Positions 1 through 11,200 of a stretch of 48,683 nucleotides of DNA are shown here, one piece after another. The position numbers and the translations under genes are program-made. The stretch is from Triparma columacea (lineage: Eukaryota; Sar; Bolidophyceae; Parmales; Triparmaceae), in contig BRYA01000327.1 of the NCBI GenBank assembly GCA_030267965.1, positions 1 through 48,683 on the forward strand, given 5' to 3'. The notes under the pieces are model-generated. The model worked only from the letters and a program-made list of their open reading frames with translations, ran no database searches and had not been told where the DNA came from. Numbering within the stretch: the first letter of the stretch is position 1; each line of letters opens with the position of its first letter.

Positions 1-70
1 TTTACACCCTTTACACCCTTTACACCCTTTACACCCTTTACACCCTTTACACCCTTTACACCCTTTACAC
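1..70. repeat. 9-bp C-rich terminal tandem repeat, telomere-like
   Basis: About 7.8 uninterrupted copies of TTTACACCC start at base 1 and stop at base 70. The plus strand carries the C-rich strand at the left edge, which is the orientation expected for a left chromosome end; the G-rich strand would read TGTAAAGGG. It differs from canonical TTAGGG and TTTAGGG. It could be a true telomere with an unusual unit or a subtelomeric minisatellite cut by the contig edge. Confidence 0.6.
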
Positions 71-630
71 ACAACTTACTTTCACAAACACCATTTCATC
101 TTATACTCTCCTCTCTTCCACTCACACTTCTTAACTCCTTTCATTCTTCTCTAAAATCACACTCATCCTTCTATTATTCATCTTCATACTCACTACTACA
201 TTTACACACATCTCTCCACCTTATACTCTCCTCTCCTCTACTCTAATTTCTTATCTCTACTCTCTCCTTACCTTAACCACACTCACCCTTCTTTTATTCA
301 TCTCAATACTTTACATCTAATACTCTCCTCAATATACTCACAAAACACTATAACACATTTACAACTTGTCAAAATTCCATACACATCTACTACACTTCCA
401 TTATACTCACAAACCACAACAATACTGCCACAACTCTCCAAAACTCCATACACATCTATAACACTTTCTCAAAACTCACAAACCACTAAAACAACTCAAC
501 AATACATCTACTACACCTCCACAATACTCACAAACCACTAAAACAATTCCACAATACATCTACTACGCCTCTACAATAATCACAACAATACCAAATCAAA
601 TCAATTTGTTCTACAAATGTTGCTGCCCTA
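71..630. other. AT-rich subtelomeric filler with imperfect repeats
   Basis: No gene is seen. The plus strand is strongly biased to A, C and T with almost no G. Two imperfect repeat types are visible. One is a pyrimidine-rich block starting TTATACTCTCCTCTC (near 102 and 222). The other is a block with ACATCTACTACAC followed by ACTCACAAACCAC (near 383, 504 and 561). The 3' end of the minus-strand gene at 631 lies at its inner edge. Confidence 0.6.
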
Positions 631-2439
631 TTAGTCACTCTCTCCATCCTCATCTTCTAATGGCAAAACACTGCTCACTCTAGCCTTCCCACCTCCTACC
701 CCTATAATATCTTCATTATCAGCGCCTCCAACACTTGTTCTCCTAATACTTGCTCTCAAAGTACCTGCTAGACCACCCTCAGCTTCAGTATCAACACTTG
801 CTCTTCGAACACTCTCTCTCCTTCTAGCATCTCCAGATTCAGGAATATATTCAACTGGCACTCTTGCTCTCATAGCGTCAGTTAACCACTCTGGCTTCTC
901 CTCCTCCCATCTATCCCAATTCACCTCCACCCAAGTTTTCACTTCCTCTTCAATTGCCTTCCAATGGTGCTTTGAGTACTTGAAAGTGTACTTTGCTTTG
1001 ACATCTTCAGCACCGTCTCGAAAGTTCTTTACTGTCAAATCCTTCCCCCTTTGAAAGCTCAAAAAAGTGCCCCAATATTTTTTCTCAATGCTGAAGAAAA
1101 ATACTGCAAACAACAGAACTGTACATGGTATAAATATTCCACCTACACTCCGTGCCAATTTGAGCCCCTCTTCTGCAACATCTCCATTTTCAGCTACTAA
1201 TATAGCTATTGGAAGACTTCCCATCGTCAACACAAATCCAAACATCCAATACATCCCTCCAACCTCATTAGGATGCCTAAACTGCACAATTGATGTAAAG
1301 TCTGTGACTACTTTCACCAGAACTCTAGCTACAATGCTACTCAATATTTCTGTATTGCCACCAACAGGCATCCAATACCAAAAGTCTCCTCTTAATATCT
1401 TCACCAACAAGTATAGACCAAGATCAGCACCAACATAGAGGGAGACCCATGTACCTCCAAGGAGCCCTAACACAACTATTGTCATGCACCTTATCACAAG
1501 CATACATGCGCTAAAGAACATCATTGCAGCAAATATGATTGATCTCTTTGTTGGATTTGCAGGCACATAACCATAGAAATCAGGCACTTGAATTCTCCTC
1601 ACTGGGTCTGTGTCCCAATCATAACCTGTAGTTGCTGATGCAAAGCCTGTTGTCAATGCTGAAACAATAAGTGAGACCCATGCTGCCCTTGAAGCCTTTC
1701 CTTTGTTTGTTACTATAGCCATAAGTTGGATAATCACTCCAGGAATTGCTTCAGCAAACATCTCTATCCCTTTCATGTAAGTTAACTCTGTCATAACATC
1801 AAGTGCTTGTCCGGCCTCTTGTTTTTCTCCCGTTGCAACCCTGTAGGCATCAACAGCAGGCTTAAAGCCAATCAAAATAGGGAACCATTCCCTTATCACC
1901 CTCACCATCCCCAATTTTTTATTTTGACCCCAAACCAAAAGCAATTGGATCCCAATTGACACCATCAAACTAGCCAAAGATGCCTCAAAGTACCCATACT
2001 GCTGATCACTCCAAAACATGTACGTCACATACACATCAGTCAGCAAATCAGTCATACTTGTGATAGCACCAACAGTCACTCTTGCTTTCAACCCCCAAGG
2101 AACTTCCTCCAAAAGCCTGTAGCTAATTGTCTCAAGCATAGGTCTGAACCATTCATACTCCTCATCAAGCTCCTGCAAAGCAGTGAAATTTAATATGAAG
2201 GCATCAACGGCAGCAACTGGCTGAGTATTAAAAGCCAAACTCCTCGCTAGAGACTCTCCGATCTCCCTTCCTTCCTTCTCTCCCAGCTCTACAGCCTTAC
2301 CCTCTACCTTCCTCAACTTGCACAGCTTATTATTGAATATAGCGCCAAGCATTGGTGTGACAAAAGCATATTTCTCTGCAGCCTGTCTCAGAGCGTAGTT
2401 TTTCCCAATATATGACCTGACCGCTTGCTCCTTGGTCAT
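631..2439 (-). CDS. XK-related-like multi-pass membrane protein (second copy of tandem module)
   Basis: An uninterrupted 602-codon frame. Residues about 115-460 hold 8 or more hydrophobic segments. The pattern resembles XK-related (XKR) scramblase-family proteins: an acidic first helix (DLLTDVYVT), a cytoplasmic stretch (GQNKK...W.PILIGFKP), and a helix (EMFAEAIPGVIIQLMAI) matching the family's E..P..LQ signature. The tail is rich in Arg/Ser with RRxS-type sites. The protein closely matches the C-terminal half of the gene just upstream (2436-6801). Its ATG overlaps that gene's TGA (shared ATGA at 2436-2439), and homology continues across the junction. It may therefore be the rear half of one frame-broken gene rather than an independent gene. 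The XKR assignment rests on motif resemblance only. Confidence 0.65.
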   Translation of the reverse strand: MTKEQAVRSYIGKNYALRQAAEKYAFVTPMLGAIFNNKLCKLRKVEGKAVELGEKEGREIGESLARSLAFNTQPVAAVDAFILNFTALQELDEEYEWFRPMLETISYRLLEEVPWGLKARVTVGAITSMTDLLTDVYVTYMFWSDQQYGYFEASLASLMVSIGIQLLLVWGQNKKLGMVRVIREWFPILIGFKPAVDAYRVATGEKQEAGQALDVMTELTYMKGIEMFAEAIPGVIIQLMAIVTNKGKASRAAWVSLIVSALTTGFASATTGYDWDTDPVRRIQVPDFYGYVPANPTKRSIIFAAMMFFSACMLVIRCMTIVVLGLLGGTWVSLYVGADLGLYLLVKILRGDFWYWMPVGGNTEILSSIVARVLVKVVTDFTSIVQFRHPNEVGGMYWMFGFVLTMGSLPIAILVAENGDVAEEGLKLARSVGGIFIPCTVLLFAVFFFSIEKKYWGTFLSFQRGKDLTVKNFRDGAEDVKAKYTFKYSKHHWKAIEEEVKTWVEVNWDRWEEEKPEWLTDAMRARVPVEYIPESGDARRRESVRRASVDTEAEGGLAGTLRASIRRTSVGGADNEDIIGVGGGKARVSSVLPLEDEDGESD

Positions 2440-5400
2440 TCCATTCCCTTTTTCCTAAAACTCAATGCAACCAACAGTTTATCACCTATCAACTTTCCTA
2501 TTTGGTTAGGATCTACACCTGCGTAGTCTTGTGTAGTACCATTTACAGTATGTGAAGCAATCTGTATATTATCTCTACCATCAGCGCTTCCAACACTTGC
2601 TCTCCTAATACTTGCTCTCAAAGCACCTGCTAGACCACTCTCAGCTTCAGCATCAATACTTACTCTCCTCACATTCTCTCTCCTTCTAGCATCTCCATCT
2701 GAAGGAACAAAATCAACAGGTACTTTAGCCTTCATGACATCAGTAAACCACTCTGGCTGCTCCTCTTCCCATTTAGCCCAATTTAGCTCAACCCATGTCT
2801 TAATTTCTCCTTCAATTGAGACCCAGTGATGCCTTGATGTTCTGAAGACTTTAAACTTTGTTGCATCACTTTCTCCTTCAAGGAAACTTGCCATTGAATA
2901 GTCCTTTCCTCTCTGGATATTCCAGAATGTGCTCCAGTACTTCCTCTCAACGTTCAAAAAGAAGACAGCCGAGCATAGAGTAGTTATTGGTATGATATAG
3001 TTCATAATTGATGATGCAATATCAATTGCTTCTTCATCTACAAAAGGTGAAGCTATGTATATTGATACTGGCAGACTTACCAGTGTCAATACAAGACCAA
3101 ACAACCAAGAGGCTCCACCAACTTCATTAGGATGTCGAAAGTGCACCATTGAAGTGAAGTCTACAATGATCTTTACCACCACTCTCATCAAAATACTACT
3201 CACAATTTCTATTTTACCCCCAAATGGCACCCAATACCAAAAGTTACCCCTCAATATCTTAACCAACAAGTACAAACCAAGGTCAGCTCCAATGTAAAGA
3301 AAGGCCCAACTACCTCCAATCAACCCAAGAAGTACTATTGTGGTACACCTTATGAGAAGCATTCCTGCAGAGAACAGCAACATAGACACAAACACTACTG
3401 TTCTCTTGCTTGCTTTTGCTGGTATGTACCCATAAAAGTCTGGTGCATATTCTCTCTTAGCAGGATCTGTGTCCCAGTCATAACTAATTGTTGCAGAGGC
3501 AAAGCCTGTTGTAATTGCTGACACTGCAAGTGAAAGCCATGCTGTAGTTCCAACATCTTTGTCACTTGTTGCTATAGCCATAAGTTGGATGATCACTCCA
3601 GGGATTGCCTCAGCAAACATCTCAACACATTTCATGAACGTCATTTCTGACATTGGCGGAAGTGCAGTGCCAACCTCTTGCTTTGCTCCAGTTGCTACCC
3701 TATAAGCATCAACTGCAGGCTTGTACCCAAGTAAGATCGGAATCCACTCCCGCACCACCCTCTTCATTCCCAACTTTCTGTTCTGCGACCAAACAACAAC
3801 CATCTGAATGCCAATTGATGCCACTAAACTTGCCAAAGAAGCCTTAAAGTACCCATACTTCTTATCTTTCCAAAACTTACGTGTCACATATACATCAGTC
3901 AGCAAATCGACCATGCTTGTCGCAGCACCAACAGTAACTCTTGCTTTTAAGCCTAAGGTAGACTTCATGAATAGTTTCATAACTATCTCCTCAAGCATGG
4001 GCCTTAACCACACTTGTTCATTCATAACCTCCTCGACTTCAGTGAATTGATGGGCCCACTCATCTACAGCATGAGCAGCAGTTGCTGTGGTCAACATGAC
4101 TGCTGTCATTGCACTCCCAATCTCCCAACCCCTGGCTGCCTCCTCACTATTATCTTCTCCCTCACGTGTCGCTCTCCTTTTAAATTTGTTCATAATCACA
4201 GCATACAGCATAGTTCTAATGAACCTGTGCTGCTTTGTAATTTCTCCAAATGTCCTATTAGCAGCAATAAAGTCCCTTACAACCTCTACTTTTCTGTTCC
4301 GGAAATTCCTTTTCTTCACTTTTTCCATCAGCTGCTCTCCAAACCTCCTCCCGTCCTGTTCCCCTGCTTCTGTGCTCTTCAGCAGATTGTCAAAGTAGTA
4401 AGCAGCATCAATTGCTATACCCAAGTTCTTAACTACACTCTGTTTGCTGGAAGCCTTTCCTAAACCCTCCTGTCTAGTCATCATTTCTACTTCTGTCTTC
4501 ATCTGGCCAGTGTCAGAGAATCTTACAGCTGTGATATGCCCTTTGTGTTCAACTGTGATTACAAGTGTCTTGTTACTAACTCTGTGAATCACGAGCTGGG
4601 ATTCAACTCCTTTTTTAAGGCCCCAGAAGAACGCTGCAATTTCCTTGTGGGACGCTCTCGCAGTTATTGAAGTCTTCCCCCACCCCATTCCCTTCTCTGC
4701 CTTTATCATTGTCGTTCCAGACAACGCACTACTGATCTCTTGAGCTCCCACAATCTCGTCAAAGTGACTTTCAATCCCTTGTGCTCCCTCAACTGCAATT
4801 TCCTCAAACTTTTCAATAATCTGCTGTCTATTAAAGGCCTCAATCTCTTTGCTCCTGTTAAACTTTCTATTCAAGTTTGAAATTTGAATGAGAAATCTTG
4901 ATGCAATCTTGTTCATGATAGAAGAGAAGAAAATGCCACCAAGCTCTGCCTTTGTTGTGAAAGTGACTGATGTTTGTGGCACATCTCCAATAGAATCAAG
5001 CGGCTCAAATACCCATACTGTGTGTACCTTCATTAAAACATTCCGAGCCCTCACTGGAAAGTCTTCGTGAAGCTCCTCTGTGTCTGCAACATCAATGATA
5101 ACTTTGCCGTCATCTTGCTGGAACCAGGTAATTTTACTCCGACTATCACGTGAAGAAAAACCAGGGAGACCAAGCTCTCTTGTTGTCACGTAGTAGATGG
5201 TGTGGGGGTTTACTTTGATGACTTTCAAGAAGGTTATTCCATCTCTTTCTTTTGCGTTCTTTGTGTCCTCTCGATTGCCTAGTGTTGAAACCTCATAGGC
5301 AGCACACTCCTCCACACTCGCATCGACTACAGTAGTGGCAAAACCAGTGCAAAGACTTTCCCCATCGACATGAACTAGCTTCATCTTGACCCTCTCATCA

Positions 5401-6801
5401 GCACTCTTCAGTTCATCAAAGTTTTCCTCCATGTTGCACTTCTCATAGAATTCCTTCCCCTTCCTAATCGCTTTCTCCTCCTCCTCTGTATAATCTTGAG
5501 CTTCATTCTTGATGATATTTGCAAGGTATTCCAGCGCAGCCCTGTCGATCTTGTCATCACTCTGGTGAAACTTCTTCCGCAATTCAATCATGTTGCTTGC
5601 ATACCCAGTTGACAAGCGATTCATGATAAAGCTTGGCACAGAGCCCTTGATGTCCACCTTAGAAGCAAATGTGACTCTCGTCTGAGGAACACCACCGGTG
5701 ATTGTGATTGCTTCAAACAGCCAGGTAGTTGTTGCAGATGCAAGCACAGTCCCTGATCCAACAGCAGCAATTCCCGGGTTTACACGAGAGATTCCTGACC
5801 TTATGCGTGCAATTCCTGTGTTTGCACGAGCTGTTCCCGATTTTGTTTCTTTAATACCTGCACTCAATTGGGAGTCTTTGTTTAGCATGTCAGTGTCCTT
5901 GTACACGGTCCAACACTTCTTTTCTCCCTTCTCTGTCTGCCAACATCCAATTTGCCTCCACTCCCTATCAGAGAATCCTCGCACCCCGAGATTCCTCCTG
6001 TTTAAATAAAGCTGTGAGTGGCTGTTCAGCTTCTTTGTTTCGATCGCCTTGTACTTCTTCCCAAGCTTTGCCTTTTTCTCCTTTGAATCCTTAATGAACT
6101 CGTATGCCACACACTCTGTAAGTGAAGCATCAACAACAGCCTCACACACACCAAGGTTAACGCTTTCACCCTCGAGGTGCACAGCTTTCATCTTCACCCT
6201 GGGATCTGGACTCTTCAATTTCTTGAATTTCTTGCTTGCCATGCACTTCCTATAGAACTCCTTGCCGTCCCTCATAACCGCCTCCTCCTCATCGGTGTAA
6301 ACTTGCGGCTCATTCCTAATAATATTGGCAAGAGCCTCCAGCGCGGCTTGGTCAATCTCCTCATCAGTCTGTTCAGTGTTACCGACACTAACTGGGGACA
6401 GTTGGACCCCCTCTTGTGTGCGGTTGTGTGCGGTTGTTCGCGGTTGTGCGTATTTGTGCGGGGGGGTTTTCTTTTGGATTTTTGGCGTCATCACGCTCGT
6501 CGGGAGGAGCGTAGACGCGAGTAACGTGTCCCTTCTCCATATCATTTTCATTGATCAACTCAACAATATCGTCAGGAGCACTTACAATCCCCTCGTTTAC
6601 TTCACTCTCGACAATGATAAGTTTTCCTTTGTCAGTGGTACCTCTCTTGACGTCGGTTACGGCGACGACGTGCTCGTCCTCCAGCTTGGGGCTCGCTTTG
6701 GTGCTCATTTTTACACTCAAATTGGCTTTCTTGGTATCTAACGCGCGCAAGGGCAAATAATCGGGTGCGGTGAGCTTAGTGAAAGGTAAGTCGAGCTTCA
6801 T
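2436..6801 (-). CDS. START-domain/XK-related-like fusion membrane protein
   Basis: The preferred model has two exons, 6801-6495 and 6391-2436 (1420 aa), joined by a phase-1 intron 6392-6494 (GTGATG donor, TCCCCAG acceptor). A single-exon alternative starts at 6551 but has an Arg/Thr/Pro-rich N-terminus that looks non-coding. Two START-like lipid-binding domains follow (about 113-375 and 379-630). Each has a typical ending of the type VTFASKVDIKGSVPSFIMNR. A third, shorter START-like piece lies at about 632-740. An XKR-like membrane domain follows (about 905-1255, DLLTDVYVT and EMFAEAIPGVIIQLMAI), then an Arg/Ser tail with RRVS and RRAS sites. GC is visibly lower than in genes to the right. 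A role in lipid transfer or scrambling at a membrane is inferred from domains only. The donor is weak, so the N-terminus is uncertain. Confidence 0.6.
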
Positions 6802-7100
6802 ATGAAATTTACGACCAGTTCCAAGAAATTGCCGACAAGGCCCCCCTGCCCCAACAGTCTTGCCATCTGCTGTGTTCTTCTACCATTGATCTCCACAATG
6901 AAAAGGTTTGCGAAGGCCTCGAAGCACCACTTCCTCGTCATATCCACCCCTCCCCCCCTCAGCCTCACTTACCTTGACGAATATGCTGTCCGCAAGCTTG
7001 GGTTTGAGCCTTGAGCAGGAGGGCTCAGGGCAGGAGGGACAATGTTGTGGTTGTTGGACGGCGGGGGAGTCAAATATGTAACGAGGTTCTGGTGGGAGTC
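6798..7100 (-). CDS. possible short upstream coding exons, unidentified
   Basis: On the minus strand, an acceptor-like TTTTGCATTCATCTAG at 7101-7116 precedes an open stretch 7100-6973 ending in a strong donor (GTCAAG then GTAAGTG). A second open stretch 6929-6798 would join in phase 0 across a 43-nt intron and end in TGA at 6798. Its last four bases (ATGA, 6798-6801) overlap the ATG of the START-XKR gene. The product is not recognised. It could be the last exons of an upstream gene, leader exons of the START-XKR gene, or chance. Confidence 0.25.
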
Positions 7101-7289
7101 CTAGATGAATGCAAAAGGTGAGTTACGGGGTGCGAGAGGTCCTATTGGGGGAGATCACCAAAACCAGTAGAGCAGTTGCGGCAAGGGGGGAGTGTTGGGA
7201 GTGGCCTCGGGGAAGTTTTGCTTCAACGAGGAAGGCTTTGCGTCGAGTATGATATCAAAAGGAGCCGAGGTGCTCTTAATTTGGTGTTA

Positions 7290-8249
7290 GGTAGTCGTAA
7301 ACTAGATTAATTGTAGAAGAAGATGGGTGTGAGTCAGATTCCAAATCGAAAATCAGAAAAATTAAAATGTCTAATTTATGCCTAAGAAATATATGTTATT
7401 ATCACTGATCAATATCATAAACTAATATAGTATATATGATAATATAAAACTTGTTTTGAAATCTCAAGAATATAATTTTATTAATGTCTCAAATGTAACT
7501 TGATATATGCAATTATCATTATGACATTGTATTTTGAATGCTTTAGTATATTGAAATCACCTAAATAAATATTTGAAATTTCTCAGGTGTAAAATATTTT
7601 CATATAAAATTTGTTGTACATCTTAAAATCAATTGAGAATTTTCGATACAGACATAAAGATATTGAAATATTAGTAAAGAATTTAGAAGGCTTTTGAAAA
7701 TTGTTGCGAGCAAAGGCGATTTTTAATGACAAACAAACGTAGTGTTTGGTCGTCAAGAGCGTAAAAGTTGTCAATATTTTTACTCCTACTTACGTCCCTC
7801 GGAATTCACGAAACTATTTTACATTTTCTACACTCTATGACCTCACTAATTGCCCAAACCACTTTGAACCCTCAATTTCATTTCAGCCCACGTAACTTTA
7901 TACTTTCAGTGATTTTTTAAACCAAAAAAGATCGTGACGGGTCGAGGAACCAGAGTCTATGCAGACGCTCGCCCTCAACTACTGTTAGGGTTAAGAATAA
8001 GAAAGTTTTGTAAGAAAGTTTTGTTTTGTTTTCGAGCAGAATCCTTCTCTTGTATTTTTATTAACCCATTTCGCATTAAATGCTCAAGTGACCTAATTCA
8101 ACTCTTCCGATTTCTTCCTAAGTTTGACTTTTACTCGTCTTTTGTCTGTTACGGTTGTTTCCTTCGCATACCGTCATCCGCACCCTCCTTCTCTTCTTCC
8201 TCCTCTCCTCAAGTTTTTCATTTATTACATCACACACCCTCGCCCCCCT
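7290..8249. other. AT-rich gene-free island
   Basis: No convincing gene is seen. By direct count, 7321-7740 has 99 G+C in 420 bases (about 24%), and 7381-7680 is only about 20%. The flanking genes are GC-rich. The right part (8000-8249) becomes T/C-rich and holds the 3' end of the Ca2+-ATPase gene. ORFs here are short and hydrophobic, as expected by chance in AT-rich DNA. Confidence 0.6.
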
Positions 8250-11200
8250 CTACTTAGGCATGTCGTAACCGAAGAAGTCCGCAGCACTCTCTTCTCTCAT
8301 AAAGGGCGCCACTCTCATGAGGAGTCCAACCGGGAGGCTTCCAGCTCCGAGGATAATAGACCACATCCAATAACTGGCCTTGATGTGAGTCGTTCGGACC
8401 CAATCCCCTCCAAGCTCCACAATGAATAGCTGGAAGGCGACAGTGATAAATATGACGAACATGAACATTTGATTCTTAGCCAGGTTGCTGAAGATGGCAG
8501 GGCTGTTCTTGATCTGCCTGGCGTTGAACTCGTTGAAGATCTGGCACCACACGAAGACATTGAAAATGAGGGTGTAGTGGGTGTACTCGTAGTCAGTTTG
8601 CTGGCAGTTCTCAAGGCAGTCGTCCTTGAAATTACTTAACGTGTCGAACCCGCTATCAAGGTAGCAGTTACCGTTATCGTATTCTCCCCCGCAGAGGACA
8701 ACGAAGTCGTTGCACGTGTTCGTATAAAAAACACTGGTCATATTGTTGTCGGTCTTGAAAGTGTCGGGGAAGTTGAAATCCTTGTCGTTTTCTTTGAGCT
8801 TGAAGTTTTTGCAAATGTCTCCACTGAGGAACTCGTCGCCGAAGAGGGAAACCCCAGAAAACAGGAGGACGAAGAGGAGGACAAGCTGGTAAGCGCTCTG
8901 GAATAAGATGTTCCTCCACATGGGGATGCTAACGAGGGGTGCCATCTTGAGGTAGGGCTTCCTGTCGAGCAGTTCAGGGGTAGGCTTCTCAGTTCCCAGG
9001 GCGAGAGCGCCCATTGTGTCCATGATCAGGTTCACCCAAAGCATCATGACAGCATTGAGAGGGGGGGGGAATCCGGCGACGCTACCCACGAAAACGAGAA
9101 TCAGGGCGACGACGTTGACGGTAAGCTGGAACTGGAGAAACCTCCTGATGTTGTCGTAAACGCTCCTGCCCCACAAAATGGCCCTAACGATACTCGAGAA
9201 CTTGTCGTCGGTAATGACAATGTCCGAGGCGTTCTGCGCGACCTTAGTTCCGGTAATTCCCATACTCAGGCCGACGTCCGAGGCCTTGAGTGCCGGGGCA
9301 TCGTTCGTTCCGTCGCCCGTCACTCCGACGACCTGGCCACCCTCGGGGTTGGCCGCCTTCCACTCCTCTTCGTAACCGGGGAGGATTTTGTCCTTGTCGG
9401 TCTCCCAAGTGAAGCCGGGGTGCTCCTTCTCCCATTCAGCTTTGTTCGTGGGGAGGTTGTGCCCATTGAGCCTCTTGACCATCAAGAACTTGTCGTTGGG
9501 GGAAGACCTGGCCATGACCTGGACCCTCTTGAGGAGGACGTCGGCCTGTGCGGGGGTGAGTTTCCTGTACGCGGGGCCCTCAATGGCGCTGACGTTAGGG
9601 AGGATCTTGTTGAGCTCGTCCTCACTCATGCCGTCGAATGCCTCCTTTGTGAGGGTGACTCCGTTCTCGGCAGTGAGGATTCCGCACTGCTTGGCGATAG
9701 CCCTGGCAGTGATAATGTTGTCTCCAGTGACCATCCTGACCATAACTCCGGCGCCCTGGGCGGTGCTCACGGCCTCCTTGACGTCGCTCCTCAAGGGATC
9801 GATGATGCCGATGATAGCGTCGAGGACAAGGTCCGAACCATCTGGAGGGTCGGTCTTGTAGTCTTCGGGGAGGGCACTGACATCCTTGTAGTTCTTGTGG
9901 GCGATGGCGAGGGTCCTAAGGGCCCTCCCGGCCATGGCTTCGATCATCGCGGTAATCTCCTTCACCTTGGCGTCGTCGAGCTTAACCTCAGCCCCGCTCT
10001 CGTCGATGTAGTGGGTGCAGTCTGTGAGAAGAACCTCGCTGGCCCCCTTACAGAGGAGCTGGACCTTGCCCGGGTTGCAGATGATAACGGTGGACCTCTT
10101 CTTGGTTGAATTGAAAGGGAACTGCATGTCTCTGGTGTTGCTGAAGTGCTCGTCCCTGAGGGCCTGGTAGTCGATGCCCCACTTCCTAAGGAGCAGGACC
10201 ATGGCGCCCTCGGTGGCGCTCCCCACAACCTTGGGCCTATGGTAGGCTTTCCCGTGCTCGTCCGAGTCTTGGAGGAACACGGTGCTGTTGATTGCCGAGT
10301 TCACGGAGTAGTCGCCCTTGATGACGTCCCCTGGGGTCCACGTGGCGAAGGCGTCCTGGTCGTAGTGCTTCCCCGCAAAGTAGCCCTCGACAACGGTCAT
10401 CCTGCGTCGAGCGAAAAAACAGCACGACAAGGGTTAGTTATTTGTTGCCTTCTCGCATTCGCATTTTAGAACAAGGTATAATGGGTGCTTCTTTGTCTTG
10501 CCCCCCCCTCTCCTCACCTGTTCTCGGTGAGGGTCCCAGTCTTGTCGGTGCAGATGTTGGTTGCGTTGCCCATGGTCTCGCAAGCCTCGAGCTTCCTGAT
10601 GAGGTTCCCGTCGAGGAGCATCTGCCTCGAGGAGTAGGAGAGGGAGATGGCGACGGCGAGGGGAAGTCCCTCGGGGATGGCCACGACGAGGATGGTGACG
10701 GCGATGATGAAGGCCTCGATGACGTAGTGAAGGACGTCCTTCCCGTTGTGCCTTGCCCAGATCATGATGATGAGGGCTATGAAGGTCATCACGGCACTTC
10801 CTCCTCCTCCTTTGCCAATCAGGACCACCATGTCCTCGAGCCTCTCCTGCAGGGGTGTGTCGGTCTCCTCGACGACCAAGTTCGCTTTGATCTTACCCCA
10901 CTGAGAGTTCTTGCCGATGCCGACGCAGATCACCTTGGCGTCGCCGCTGGTTCCGGTGTCAGTCACGACGGTACTGCTGAGGAAGAAAGGGTCATTCTTG
11001 GCATCCTTCTTCAAATCGTCGGGCTGCGAGGGTGCGTTTTTCAGGGGTTAGTTTGAAGGGCCTTCGCACGTGTATCAGTGGCCCGACCTTTATCCCCCCC
11101 CTCCCCCCCACCCCCCCCCACTCTTACCTCTCCGGTGAGGGCACTCTCGTTACACTTGACCCCTCCCCCCTCGAACATTACCCCATCAGCAGGGATTCCG

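Noticed and set aside
7583..7774. 63-codon minus-strand frame in the AT-rich island
   Set aside because: Low-complexity hydrophobic peptide in 20-25% GC DNA, no supporting signals.
9420..10109. 229-codon open frame on the plus strand
   Set aside because: It is antisense to the well-supported Ca2+-ATPase exon; GC-rich coding DNA commonly leaves long open antisense frames, and the peptide has no recognisable motif.
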